51,564 bases of DNA from DATDCY01 sp031406795 [NCBI: Candidatus Rokuibacteriota bacterium] (GTDB lineage: Bacteria; JAUVQV01): positions 1 to 51,564 of the forward strand of contig JANOHV010000224.1 of NCBI GenBank assembly GCA_031406795.1, given 5' to 3'. The notes below the pieces were generated by a model. The model searched no databases and was not told where the DNA came from. It saw only the letters and a list, made by a program, of their open reading frames with translations. The translations under genes were made by a program, and so were the position numbers. Each line of letters begins with the position of its first letter. The first letter of the stretch is position 1. Below are positions 25,340 through 34,554 of the stretch, in pieces.

Positions 25340-26508
25340 TGAAGAAGCTCCGGCTCGCCGCCATCGGTATCGGGGCTTCGCTTGCACTCTCGCTCGGCGC
25401 CCCGCGCCCGGCGCAGGCCGAGCCGTACCTTTCCGTCCGCAACGGCATGAAATGTTCTCTCTGCCACGTCAACCGCACCGGCGGCGGCATGCGGACCGAT
25501 CTGTTTAAACTGGGCGCCGCGGGATTCCTGAAGTATCCGCGCGGCTGGTTCGCCGACTCCGGGGACGCGGGGGAGCGGTTCTCCGGCAAGCTGCCCGGGG
25601 GCGTCTCCGTGGGCGCGGATTTCCGGGCCGAGAACGTCAGTCTCTTCCAGGATGAGCCCGATGGGGCGGGGCGCGTCCCGTCGAACCGCATCACGCGCCC
25701 GTACCAGGCGAACGACTTCGAAATCGGCGAAGCCGTCGGCTACTTCAAATTCGATCTGCTCCCGGAGCGGCTCGTCTTCTACGCCGCCGAGTCTTTCGCC
25801 CCCGGCGGCGCGGCGAACCGGGAGGCCTTCGCGCTTTTCCCGGTTTCTCTCGCGGGAGGCGGGCATGTCAAGGTCGGGCAATTCTACCCTTCCTACGGCC
25901 TGCGGCTGCAGGACGACGGGGCCTTCATCCGCTCGCGCACCGATTTCAATTTCGACAATCCCGACCAGGGGCTGGAACTCGGGATCGAGGCGGGATCGGC
26001 CTCGGCGGTGGTGTCCGTCACCAACGGCGGCAGCGATCCGGGCGGCGGGCGGGCGAAGCGCTATGCCGCCAACGTCGCCTATCTCAGGCCGGGCGTTCCG
26101 CTGCTGCACACGGTGCTGGTGGGCGGCTCGGTCGCCCGGAACGATCTGTCGCGGCAAACGTTCTACGGCGCCTACGTCGGGACCAGCCCCTGGCGATTGA
26201 CGTTGCTCGCCGAGGCCGATTTCATTCGCGACGAGGCGGAATCGGGGAAACCCGTCGATCGGGCGGCGGCGCACGCGGAGGTCGACTGGCTCGTCGTGGA
26301 CTGGCTGAACGCCCGGCTCGCCTATGACTATTACGATCCCGACCGGGACGTGAAGCAGGACCACCAGGACCGCTTCACCCTCGGGCTGGAGCCGTTTCTG
26401 TCAAGATTTCTGCAGATTCGGCTCTCCTACGTCGTGGCCAACGGGATTCCCCAGAGACCGCAGGACAGCTCGGCGGAACTGCGCGCGGAGGTGCACCTCT
26501 TCTTCTAG
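25339..26508 (+). CDS. Monoheme domain fused to an outer-membrane beta-barrel
   Basis: The protein has 389 residues with a Sec signal (ASLALSLGAPRPAQA). Immediately after it comes one CXXCH (KCSLCHVNRTGGG), then about 330 residues of alternating amphipathic strands (for example HVKVGQFYPSYGLRL, WLNARLAYDYYDPD), ending in Leu-Phe-Phe as outer-membrane barrels do. This is a short heme segment at the periplasmic mouth of a predicted barrel. I recall similar YLSVRxGxKCxxCHVNRTGG proteins of unknown function from other bacteria. With the upstream lipoprotein it could be a minimal porin-cytochrome pair, distinct from the DmsE/PioB system. Confidence 0.8.
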   Translation: MKKLRLAAIGIGASLALSLGAPRPAQAEPYLSVRNGMKCSLCHVNRTGGGMRTDLFKLGAAGFLKYPRGWFADSGDAGERFSGKLPGGVSVGADFRAENVSLFQDEPDGAGRVPSNRITRPYQANDFEIGEAVGYFKFDLLPERLVFYAAESFAPGGAANREAFALFPVSLAGGGHVKVGQFYPSYGLRLQDDGAFIRSRTDFNFDNPDQGLELGIEAGSASAVVSVTNGGSDPGGGRAKRYAANVAYLRPGVPLLHTVLVGGSVARNDLSRQTFYGAYVGTSPWRLTLLAEADFIRDEAESGKPVDRAAAHAEVDWLVVDWLNARLAYDYYDPDRDVKQDHQDRFTLGLEPFLSRFLQIRLSYVVANGIPQRPQDSSAELRAEVHLFF

Positions 26509-26559
26509 TTCTTCCGGCAGGCTGCCTGTTTCTCGTTCTTCAGCGGCCTGCCCGGCCCA

Positions 26560-26599
26560 AGCCCACCACCTGGCGCCGGAAAGGCGAAGGTGGTGGGCT
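26560..26599. terminator. Hairpin between convergent genes
   Basis: Perfect 12-base arms AGCCCACCACCT (26560-26571) and AGGTGGTGGGCT (26588-26599) enclose a 16-base loop that can itself pair (CGCC/GGCG). It lies between the ends of the barrel gene and the convergent CHRD gene and may act in both directions; no long T-run follows on either strand. Confidence 0.6.
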
Positions 26600-26625
26600 C
26601 GTGAAGTTCGTCGCTGGTTTGCCGA

Positions 26626-27123
26626 TCAGTAGGTGACGCCGGCCGGAGTGTTGATCTGCCCCCGGATCTCGCCTCCCGGGTGCACCGTGCTGTGGACATT
26701 GACGTACAGGCCGTTGGTCTTCAGGGCGGCTATCTGCGCCGCCGTGAACGTGCTGCCTGCGGGGACGGAGTAGACTCCCGTGGTCCTGTTCTCGCCGCCG
26801 GCCAGCGGAACGATCACGCCGCCGTTGCTGCCCGCCGCTCCCTGGTGGATGTGCGCCCCGGTGGAATTGGAAGAGAGATTGGCGAAGCTCACCGATCCCG
26901 ACACCGCGCCGGTTGCCAGATCGACGACGAACCGCGCGGTGCCGGTGGCCGCCGTGGAGACGGGGGGCACTTCCTGCGCACCGCTCAACGCGACATCGTA
27001 GGTGATCGTGTTTCCGTCCGCCGACGTGCTGTCGTCGGAGGAGCAGGCCCCCAGCCCGAAAAGCACTGCGAACCCGAGTGCTGCCGTGAGAGAGAAAATC
27101 CGCGTTCCCTGCTTTCCGTTCAT
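26626..27123 (-). CDS. CHRD-domain lipoprotein
   Basis: The ATG complement at 27121-27123 has aggagg just upstream; the product is 165 residues with a lipobox Leu-Gly-Ala-Cys. The mature part is a single CHRD (chordin-like) domain: SGAQEVPPVSTAATGTA, HIHQGAAGSNGGVIVPL, and the terminal YVNVHSTVHPGGEIRGQI. CHRD domains are widespread in exported bacterial proteins; no firm bacterial function is known. It is transcribed toward the barrel gene and away from the large copper oxidase gene, sharing the long intergenic region with it. Confidence 0.92.
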   Translation of the reverse strand: MNGKQGTRIFSLTAALGFAVLFGLGACSSDDSTSADGNTITYDVALSGAQEVPPVSTAATGTARFVVDLATGAVSGSVSFANLSSNSTGAHIHQGAAGSNGGVIVPLAGGENRTTGVYSVPAGSTFTAAQIAALKTNGLYVNVHSTVHPGGEIRGQINTPAGVTY

Positions 27124-27324
27124 GATGCCTCCTGGTGGTGAGTGTTGGTGTTCGCTTTGTCCCGAGGCGGGACACTGTTCAAAAGCTACCGGAGTTGAGC
27201 GCCCGCAGCAATAGGGCCGACCGGGTATTTCCGTGAGCCTGTTGGCCGAGCCACGGGGAGAAGACCAAAGATGGTGTCTCACCTGTATCAGAGCCGCGCA
27301 TGGTGATTCCGTCGAGAAGAGATG

Positions 27325-27338
27325 GTGACATTCATCAC
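27325..27338. promoter_or_regulatory. GTGA-N6-TCAC palindrome (CRP/FNR-type)
   Basis: GTGACATTCATCAC has the same half-sites and spacing as the sites at 3107 and 38971. It lies about 200 bases upstream of the sigma54-type promoter, so it may act at a distance or serve the divergent CHRD gene. Confidence 0.45.
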
Positions 27339-27526
27339 GAAATCAAGTGGTTGTAGGCATGGGACGGGAGCTGGTTGATCCCCGGTGAATCGGCAGCCGG
27401 CTCCAGATGTCTCATGTGGTCCTCCCGACTCGGGCCCGGGCGATCGCCGTCTGCACGTGGCGCATACCGATGAATTGTGTTTGTTGTCAATGGGATTCGC
27501 TGCTTGCTCAGCGGTGTCCGACAGAA

Positions 27527-27542
27527 TGGCATGGCTTGTGCT
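27527..27542 (+). promoter_or_regulatory. Sigma54 (-24/-12) promoter candidate for the large copper oxidase
   Basis: TGGCAT-N5-GTGCT keeps the invariant GG and GC dinucleotides separated by ten bases and matches the TGGCAC-N5-TTGCW consensus closely. Transcription would start near 27552, leaving a leader of about 97 bases before the ATG at 27649. TGTCTCA at 27408-27414 lies about 120 bases upstream, a normal activator-site distance. Confidence 0.6.
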
Positions 27543-27648
27543 TATCAGAAATGACACGATGAAGCAGAACACCGAAGGGCAGTGCTTGGGCGCTGAGCAT
27601 CGAGTGTAGAGTGGCGGGTGAGACGAACAGCGGAGGAGGAGATCGAAA

Positions 27649-30600
27649 ATGAGACCACGATGGAGTACGCTCATCGCGTCCTTGGCCAGCGGCGTCGCCG
27701 TTGCTCTGGTCTTGGTGGCGATGCCTGGCCCGGCGCTCGCGGATGTGACGGCCAGAGTCGTCGCGATCAATCAGACGCTCGTCTATAACCGCCTCGGGGC
27801 CGTGGCCCCCGGGGGGATGATTTTTGCGTTGGAGCGGGATGTGGTTCAGAACCCCACCACCGGCTTCTGGCAGTTGAGGCCGGACAAGCGGCCACGGCCG
27901 CTCGTCCTGCGCGTGAACGAGGGCGAGAAACTGACGATCGTTTTCACGAACCGCCTTGGCCCGCGGAGCCTGGAGCAACCAGCGACGAGGCAGGTGGGCA
28001 TTCACGTTGCCGGCCTGGAACTGGCCGGCAGCATCGCCGACGACGGGTCGCACGTGGGAAGAAACGCGAGCAGCCTCGTCGCTCCCGGCGCCAGCGCGAC
28101 GTATTCCGTGCTGGCCGCGGAAGAGGGGACCTACCTGCTGAACAGCACGGGCGCGAACACGGGTGGCGAGGCGAGTATCGGCACCATGGCGGTGGGTCTC
28201 TTCGGCGCGGTGAACGTCGAGCCGGCCGGCTCCGTCTGGTACCGGAGCCAAGTGACCAAAGCGGATCTGGACCTTGCCAGGACGGGGGCCAACCCGGACG
28301 GCAGTCCCATCATCAACTATAATGCGGTGTACCCGGTCGGCCATGCTTTTGCGGGCCTGCCGATCCTCAAGATACTCGACGCCGCAAGAAACGTCGTCCA
28401 CTCCGATCTCAACGCGGTGGTCGCGAACATCCCGGCTGGCCACTACCCGTTGAATCCGGCCTACCCGAACCGGGAAGAGCCGTTCCGCGAGTTCACCGTG
28501 ATGTTCCACGACGAAATCCACGTGAACCAGGCCTTCCCGGCGATCTACCTGAACCCGGCTTTCAAGTTCGCTCTCGGCAGCGTGAAGGACGGCTTCGCCG
28601 TCAACTACGGAACCGGGGGGATCGGCACCGAGATCCTCGCGAACCGGCTTGGCGTGGGCCCCACCAGGAACTGCGACGACTGCGAGGCCGAGGAGTTCTT
28701 CCTGACCTCCTGGGCCCTGGGCGACCCGGCCATGGTGACGGACGTCCTGGCCAACGTCTCCGATCCCGCGAACGGCATCGTCGCCGAAAAGGCGCTCTAT
28801 CCGGACGATCCGTCCAACGTGTTCCACAGCTACATGAGCGACCACGTGAAGATCCGCAACCTCCACATCGGCAAGGAGCACCACGTCTTTCACCTCCACT
28901 CCCACCAGTGGCTCTTCTCCCCGGACGACGACAACTCGAATTACCTGGACTCCCAGTCGATCGGGCCGGGCACGACCTACACCTACGAGATCACGCACGG
29001 CGGCGCCGGCAACCGGAACAAGACGTTCGGGGATGCCATCTTCCACTGCCATTTCTATCCCCACTTCGCCCAGGGCATGTGGGCTCTGTGGCGGGTGCAC
29101 GACGTCTTCGAGGAAGGGACCGAACTCGACGCGGTCACCGGCATCCCGGTCCCCGGCGCCCGCGCGCTGCCCGACGGCGAGATCGTCGCCGGCACGCCGA
29201 TTCCCGCGGTGGTCCCGATGCCGGGACTCGCGATGGCGCCGCTGCCCCAGGCCGATGTGGCAATCGTCGAGAGCGTCGACGAAGATGGCCATAGGAGCGG
29301 CCAGGTTCAGATCACCCAGAAGGCTGGCACCACGGAACTCGGCAACCCGGGCTTTCCCTTCTTCGTCCCCGGCGTGGCCGGCCACCGGCCCCCGACGCCG
29401 CCTTTGGACATCGAAGTCGACGGCGGCCTGCCGCGTCACGTGATCACCGGCGGCACGAGCCTCGAGGAGCACACGCCGCTGAGCTTCTTCAAGGAGCAGA
29501 CGACTGCCACGGCGATTTATCCCCCGGAGACCGGAACCCCCGCCGAGCTTGCGGCGATGAGGTTTCACGCCTCCCGCGACGCTGCGAATCTGCCGCTGAT
29601 CCCGACCTTCACGCCGGCGGGCGTGCCGGCCAACTTCGAGGTCAACGGTCTGCCGCCGCAGCCGAGCGCTCCGTATGCCGACCCCTGCCGGACGGACGGC
29701 GCGGCGGACCCGATCGCCGTCAACCGGACCTACCGGGCCGCGGTCATTCAGCTCGACATGCAGCTCAACAAGGTCGGCTGGCACTTCAACCAGTCGCGGA
29801 TCGAGGCGCTGAACGGCGACGTGGCGGCAACGCTCGACGGGACGCGCCCCCCGGAGCCCTTCGTGATGCGCGCCAACTCCGGGGACTGCGTGGAGTTCTA
29901 CCACACGAACCTGATCCCGAGCGTCTACGAGCAGGACGACTTCCAGATCAGGATCAACACGGACGTCATCGGGCAGCACATCCACCTGGTCAAGTTCGAC
30001 GTCACTTCGGCCGACGGCTCGGCCAACGGGTACAACTACGAGGACGCGACCCTGAGCCCCGACGAGGTGCGCGAGCGGATCGACGCGATCAACGCCGCGA
30101 ACTCCCAGCCGACCCCGGGGACGGACCTCGTCGCCGAGGCGCACCCGGTCTTCGGCTCGGGCCCCGGCGGACGGTGGGTCGGGGCGCGCACCACGATCCA
30201 GCGCTGGTACGTGGACCCGCTGGTCAACAACCAGGGCGTTGACCGGGGGCTCGGCAACGTTTTCACCCACGATCACCTCGGGCCCTCCACGCATCAGCAA
30301 GCCGGCCTCTACGGCACGCTGCTGGTCGAGCCGCAGGGCTCGACCTGGCGCGACCCGGAGACGGGCGTCATGCTCGGAACGGAGGCGGACGGGGGACCCA
30401 CGAGCTGGCGGGCCGACATCCTCGCCGGCGACAAGAGCACCCGGGAGTTCTTCCTCGAGTTCTCCGACTTCCATCTCGCCTACACCGCCGACGGGATACC
30501 GGTGAACCCGCCGATGAAGGAGGAAGTCGGGCTCCCCTTCCTCGTGGCGGCGCAAGACGTGGTCCAGCCGTGCGGGCTCGTCCGGTGCCCGGAAGCGGTC

Positions 30601-32529
30601 TCCTCGAAGGACGTGGGCACGTTCGTCGTGAACTACCGCAACGAACCGCTGGCGCTGCGGTTGCGGGATCCCGCAACCAATCTCCAGGCCGACGGCCTTG
30701 CCGGGGACCTTTCCTACGCGTTCTCGTCCCGGGTGCTGCGCAAGGAAGCCAGCCTCAACACCTTCGGCCCCTACGCGGCGCTCACCCGGGGCGTGCGGGC
30801 GACCGACCCCTTCACCCCGCTGCTCAGGGTCTACGACGGCGACAACGTCAACGTGCGGATTCAGGTCGGGGCGACCGAGGAGACCCACAACGCGACGATC
30901 CACGGGGTGAAGTGGCTGCAGGAGTACGCCAGCCCGAACTCCGGCTATCGCAACTCGCAGTCCCTCGGCATTTCCGAGCAGTTCCAGCTGCGCTCGCCGG
31001 TCATCGTTGCTCCCCGGGCTGCCGGCAGGGTGGCCGACTATCTCTACACCGTGAGTTCAGCGCTCAACGGTCTCTGGAACGGCAACTGGGGACTCATGCG
31101 CTCCTATCGAACGCGCCTCCCCGATTTGCTGCCGCTGCCGAACAATCCCGTCGACGCCGCGGTCGGTCTGACGATCACCAATGCCGCGAGCTTCTCGGAC
31201 ATGTGCCCGGTGGGTGCCCCGGCGCGCAACTACGACGTAACCGCCGTCCGGGCCGCGGACGCGCTGTCCTCGACTGCCGGCCTGCGCGATGGAAAGCTGG
31301 TCTACAACTCCCGCACCCTCAACGGCGGGCCGCTCACCGACCCGACGTCGATCATGTACGTCATGACGGCGGATCTGGACCCGAACGGCCGGCTCAAACC
31401 GGGAGTGCCGGTGGAGCCGCTGATCCTGCGGGCGGCCGCGGGTGACTGCATCAACGTCACGCTGCGCAACCGGCTGCCGCCGGGGCGCGTCGCGGTCCCC
31501 GACCCGGCGTTCCCGACCACGACGAAGGACCTGGCCGGATTCACGACGCTGCCGGCGATCGTCGAGAAATTCAACGCGAACCAGATCGGGCCGTCTTCCG
31601 CGGTCGGACTGCATCCCCAGCTCGTCGCCTTCGACGTGACGAAGTCCGACGGGACGAATGTTGGCTTCAACCCTGCGCAGACCGTGAGCGCCGGCAGAGG
31701 GGTTCAGCCCATAGTCTACCGGTGGTATGCGGGCGAGGTCTGGCTCGAAGGCACGACGCTCAAGAGCCGGCCGATAGAGTTCGGCGCGGTCAACCTGAGC
31801 TCATCGGACCCCATCAAACACAGCGGCAAGGGTGCGGTCGGCGCGCTGATCATCGAGCCGCTCGGATCGACGTGGGTCGAGGACGGCAGCCCGCAGGACA
31901 CCCTCGGGCGCCCGCGCACCCGCGCCCAGGCCACGGTCACGCCGCCGCCGCCCGGCCTGAGCTTCCGCGATCACGTCCTGGTGTTGCAGAGCGACCTGAA
32001 CCTGCGCTGGAACGGCAATCTCCCGGTGCCGCCCTCGCCCGTGGGCGACGACGGCGAGGACACCGGCATGATGGCGATCAACTACAAGACCGAGCCGCTC
32101 TGGCTGCGCCTCGGCTACCTCCCCAACCTGATCCCTGAAGCCGTGAACAACCTGAACTTCTCCAACTCCCTCTCCATCGACCAGGTGGGGGGGCAGGAAT
32201 CCCAGACGCCGATCCTGACCGCGGCGGCCGGGCAGCCCGTGCGCCTGCGGGTGTTGCACCCGGGCGGCCAGGGACGCAATCCCGTCTTTACTCTTCACGG
32301 GCACGCCTGGCAACGGGAGCCTTACGTCAACGACTCCGGCGCGATCGGGCACAACCCGTTGAGTTTCCTGCGCGGCGCGCAGGAAGCAGTGGGGGCGTCC
32401 ACGCACTGGGACTTCGTGCTGGAGAACGGCGCCGGCGGGGCGAACCGCGTCCCCGGTGACTACCTCTACCGCGACTTCACGCCGCTGCACTTCGAGAACG
32501 GCGCGTGGGGTATACTGCGGGTGCAGTAG
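27649..32529 (+). CDS. Giant exported multicopper oxidase, OmpB/MnxG-like
   Basis: The protein has 1,626 residues with a Sec signal (VALVLVAMPGPALA) and a strong ggaggagga site. Copper motifs appear in permuted order: H412xxHxHxH419 (type 3-like motif HxxHxH), H466-C-H-FYP-H472xxxGM477 (type 1 Cys with its ligands), then H777-I-H779 and H874-D-H876 with H882. Further cupredoxin-like segments follow, including IHGVKW near 1085 and LHGHAW near 1550. Size and permutation recall MnxG-type Mn oxidases and the Geobacter OmpB/OmpC proteins linked to metal oxide reduction. It would act outside the inner membrane; substrate (metal ion or organic) is unknown. SCO chaperones downstream could provide copper. 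Confidence 0.88.
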   Translation: MRPRWSTLIASLASGVAVALVLVAMPGPALADVTARVVAINQTLVYNRLGAVAPGGMIFALERDVVQNPTTGFWQLRPDKRPRPLVLRVNEGEKLTIVFTNRLGPRSLEQPATRQVGIHVAGLELAGSIADDGSHVGRNASSLVAPGASATYSVLAAEEGTYLLNSTGANTGGEASIGTMAVGLFGAVNVEPAGSVWYRSQVTKADLDLARTGANPDGSPIINYNAVYPVGHAFAGLPILKILDAARNVVHSDLNAVVANIPAGHYPLNPAYPNREEPFREFTVMFHDEIHVNQAFPAIYLNPAFKFALGSVKDGFAVNYGTGGIGTEILANRLGVGPTRNCDDCEAEEFFLTSWALGDPAMVTDVLANVSDPANGIVAEKALYPDDPSNVFHSYMSDHVKIRNLHIGKEHHVFHLHSHQWLFSPDDDNSNYLDSQSIGPGTTYTYEITHGGAGNRNKTFGDAIFHCHFYPHFAQGMWALWRVHDVFEEGTELDAVTGIPVPGARALPDGEIVAGTPIPAVVPMPGLAMAPLPQADVAIVESVDEDGHRSGQVQITQKAGTTELGNPGFPFFVPGVAGHRPPTPPLDIEVDGGLPRHVITGGTSLEEHTPLSFFKEQTTATAIYPPETGTPAELAAMRFHASRDAANLPLIPTFTPAGVPANFEVNGLPPQPSAPYADPCRTDGAADPIAVNRTYRAAVIQLDMQLNKVGWHFNQSRIEALNGDVAATLDGTRPPEPFVMRANSGDCVEFYHTNLIPSVYEQDDFQIRINTDVIGQHIHLVKFDVTSADGSANGYNYEDATLSPDEVRERIDAINAANSQPTPGTDLVAEAHPVFGSGPGGRWVGARTTIQRWYVDPLVNNQGVDRGLGNVFTHDHLGPSTHQQAGLYGTLLVEPQGSTWRDPETGVMLGTEADGGPTSWRADILAGDKSTREFFLEFSDFHLAYTADGIPVNPPMKEEVGLPFLVAAQDVVQPCGLVRCPEAVSSKDVGTFVVNYRNEPLALRLRDPATNLQADGLAGDLSYAFSSRVLRKEASLNTFGPYAALTRGVRATDPFTPLLRVYDGDNVNVRIQVGATEETHNATIHGVKWLQEYASPNSGYRNSQSLGISEQFQLRSPVIVAPRAAGRVADYLYTVSSALNGLWNGNWGLMRSYRTRLPDLLPLPNNPVDAAVGLTITNAASFSDMCPVGAPARNYDVTAVRAADALSSTAGLRDGKLVYNSRTLNGGPLTDPTSIMYVMTADLDPNGRLKPGVPVEPLILRAAAGDCINVTLRNRLPPGRVAVPDPAFPTTTKDLAGFTTLPAIVEKFNANQIGPSSAVGLHPQLVAFDVTKSDGTNVGFNPAQTVSAGRGVQPIVYRWYAGEVWLEGTTLKSRPIEFGAVNLSSSDPIKHSGKGAVGALIIEPLGSTWVEDGSPQDTLGRPRTRAQATVTPPPPGLSFRDHVLVLQSDLNLRWNGNLPVPPSPVGDDGEDTGMMAINYKTEPLWLRLGYLPNLIPEAVNNLNFSNSLSIDQVGGQESQTPILTAAAGQPVRLRVLHPGGQGRNPVFTLHGHAWQREPYVNDSGAIGHNPLSFLRGAQEAVGASTHWDFVLENGAGGANRVPGDYLYRDFTPLHFENGAWGILRVQ

Positions 32530-32568
32530 GCTTCGGCACATCGGCGTTGAGCCGTTCCGATTGAACCG

Positions 32569-32604
32569 GGGGCGGGTGCAGCCAGCTTGAGCTGCACCCG
32601 CCCC
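32569..32604 (+). terminator. Strong hairpin between the copper oxidase and propeller genes
   Basis: Arms GGGGCGGGTGCAGC (32569-32582) and its exact complement (32591-32604) form a 14-base-pair stem with an 8-base loop. There is no T-run afterwards, so it is more likely a transcript-stabilising or partial attenuation element than a full terminator. It argues for a GTG start at 32623 for the next gene, beyond the hairpin. Confidence 0.5.
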
Positions 32605-32622
32605 GTCATGCGAGGACAGACT

Positions 32623-34554
32623 GTGGGCAAATTCCGCGGACCGCTGCTGCTCCTGACGCTCCTTGTTCCCGGCTTCGCGCTCGCGGCTGGCATCGACGAA
32701 AAACCTGTTGTCGAGACCGCGGTCGAGAAGGGGCTGAGGATCGAGTTCTCTGTTCGCGCCGGCTCCGGACCGGACGGCGGCGCACGGCCGGTCATGGAAG
32801 GCCGCGACGCCGAGGTCGCGTTCCGCGTGACGGACGCGGCCACCGGGGCGCCGGTTTCCCCGTTGAAGCCGGCCGTCTGGATCGACCTGCTCAAAGGGGA
32901 AGAAGCGGCCGCGGGCAAACCGCTCACCGCGTGCAAGGACCGGATCAGCCGGTATCTGCAGGGTTCGCTCGCCTTCCAGCCGGACATCAACCTCAACAAG
33001 TTCTTCATCCTGGTGATGAACAACGACCACAGCATCACGGTGATCGACCCGATCATCGACGCGGGGGGGATCACGCAGCTCTATGCCATGATCCTGCTCA
33101 AGGAACGCGGCGAGGACTGGGTCGCCAGCGCGGATGGCAAAAGGCTCTTCGTCACGATGCCGAAGGCCGGCGAGGTCGCCGCTGTCGACCTGGACAGCTT
33201 CAAGGTGCTCCGCAGCGTCGCTGCCGGCGCCAATCCGGTGCGCATTGCGCTGCAGCCGGACGGCAAGTATCTCTGGGTGGGGAACGACGGGCCGGCCGGC
33301 GGGGTGACCGTGCTCGACGCCGCCACGCTCGCGGTCGCGGCCCGCATCCCGACCGGCGCCGGCCGCCACGAGATCGCCTTCCCCGCGTCGAGCCTGGTCG
33401 CCTACGTGACCAACTCCGAAGCGGGCACGGTCTCCGTGATCGATACGCAGCAGCTCAAGAAGTCCAGGGATCTGCCCGTCGGCGACCGGCCGGTCGCGAT
33501 CGCCTACTCGCCGCTGGGCAATGCGGTCTACGTGGCGAGCCAGGGGGGGGGCGTGGCGGTGATCGACGCCGCGAGAAACCAGATCGCCTCCCGGGTCGAG
33601 ACCGCGCCCGGCCTCACGGCCCTGCGGTTTGCGCCGGGAGGGCGCTGGGGGTTTGTCGCCAACGGCGGCAGCAATGAGGTGTACGTCCTCGACGCCTCCA
33701 GCGGGTTGCTGACGCACACCTTCGGAGTCGGCGCACAGCCTCAGAGCATTGTCTTCACCGCAACCTTCGCGTATGTGCGCTGCAACGGCACCGCCGAGAC
33801 GACGCTGATCCGGCTCGCCGAGTTGGGCGAGCGGACTTCCTTGTCCACGCGAACGGTTGCCTTCGGCAGCAAGGCGCCGGGTGGGTATACGATGCCCGCC
33901 TCGGCCGACGTGATCTCGCCGACCGGGGAATGGGACTCAGTGCTGGCAACAAACCCGGCCGAAAATCTGGTCTTCTACTACATGGAGGGGATGGTCGCGC
34001 CCATGGGGACGTTTCAGACGTACGGCCGCGTGCCCCGTGCCGTCCGCGTGGTCGACCGCAGCCTCAAGGAGATCGAGAAGGGCGTGTACGCGGCCAAGTT
34101 CCGCATCCCGATGAGCGGCAAGTACGATGTTGCGATGGTGATCGATTCGCCCTGGGTCTACCACTGCTTCGAGTTTTCCGCCGCGGTCGACCCGCAGACC
34201 GCCGGGGAGCGCGCGGCACTGCCGCCGAAGATCGAGTTTCACGACAAGCAGCGCCGGTTCCCGGCCGGGCAGCCCGTGCGGGTGCGCTTCTCACTGTTGC
34301 AGCAGCCCGACGGCAAGCCGCTGTCCGGCGTCGGGGACGTGGTCGTCCTCGCAGCGCGGGTGCCGGGGACCTGGCAGGAGCGCCGGCTGGCGACTCCCGC
34401 GGCCGACGGATCCTACGAGGCGCTCATCACGCCGGAGGGCCCGGGGCGCTATACGGTCTTCTTCGCGATCCCCTCCCGCCGCCTGGAATTCGAGACGTTC
34501 CCGACGTTCGGGTTCGAAGTGACCGGGAATAAGGCGCCGGAGACGCCGCGATGA
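32623..34554 (+). CDS. Exported YVTN/cytochrome d1-like beta-propeller protein
   Basis: The GTG at 32623 is chosen because gagga lies six bases upstream and the codons before it overlap a hairpin; it yields 643 residues beginning with a Sec signal (LLLLTLLVPGFALA). After an N-terminal beta domain (about 25-115) comes a propeller (about 120-400) of YVTN-type blades: KRLFVTMPKAGEVAAVDL, KYLWVGNDG, VAYVTNSEAGTVSVID, NAVYVASQGGGVAVID. The last 200 residues contain two beta-sandwich-like stretches. No CXXCH is present. It follows the copper oxidase by 93 bases and overlaps the next gene by four (ATGA), so it belongs to the same functional unit; it may scaffold or bind a partner. Confidence 0.8.
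   Translation: MGKFRGPLLLLTLLVPGFALAAGIDEKPVVETAVEKGLRIEFSVRAGSGPDGGARPVMEGRDAEVAFRVTDAATGAPVSPLKPAVWIDLLKGEEAAAGKPLTACKDRISRYLQGSLAFQPDINLNKFFILVMNNDHSITVIDPIIDAGGITQLYAMILLKERGEDWVASADGKRLFVTMPKAGEVAAVDLDSFKVLRSVAAGANPVRIALQPDGKYLWVGNDGPAGGVTVLDAATLAVAARIPTGAGRHEIAFPASSLVAYVTNSEAGTVSVIDTQQLKKSRDLPVGDRPVAIAYSPLGNAVYVASQGGGVAVIDAARNQIASRVETAPGLTALRFAPGGRWGFVANGGSNEVYVLDASSGLLTHTFGVGAQPQSIVFTATFAYVRCNGTAETTLIRLAELGERTSLSTRTVAFGSKAPGGYTMPASADVISPTGEWDSVLATNPAENLVFYYMEGMVAPMGTFQTYGRVPRAVRVVDRSLKEIEKGVYAAKFRIPMSGKYDVAMVIDSPWVYHCFEFSAAVDPQTAGERAALPPKIEFHDKQRRFPAGQPVRVRFSLLQQPDGKPLSGVGDVVVLAARVPGTWQERRLATPAADGSYEALITPEGPGRYTVFFAIPSRRLEFETFPTFGFEVTGNKAPETPR

Larger units (their letters stand above)
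27124..27648. other. 525-base regulatory region upstream of the large multicopper oxidase
   Basis: The region is less GC-rich than its surroundings and carries two TGTCTCA words (27275-27281 and 27408-27414), a GTGA-N6-TCAC palindrome (27325-27338) and a -24/-12 promoter (27527-27542). I find no credible open reading frame in it. It also contains the start region of the leftward CHRD gene, for which no clear promoter is visible. Confidence 0.6.

Noticed and set aside
27508-30903. An 1,131-codon minus-strand frame over the large copper oxidase
   Set aside because: Same reasoning: the plus strand carries clear copper motifs and a signal peptide; the antisense frame has none and its composition is that of a shadow.
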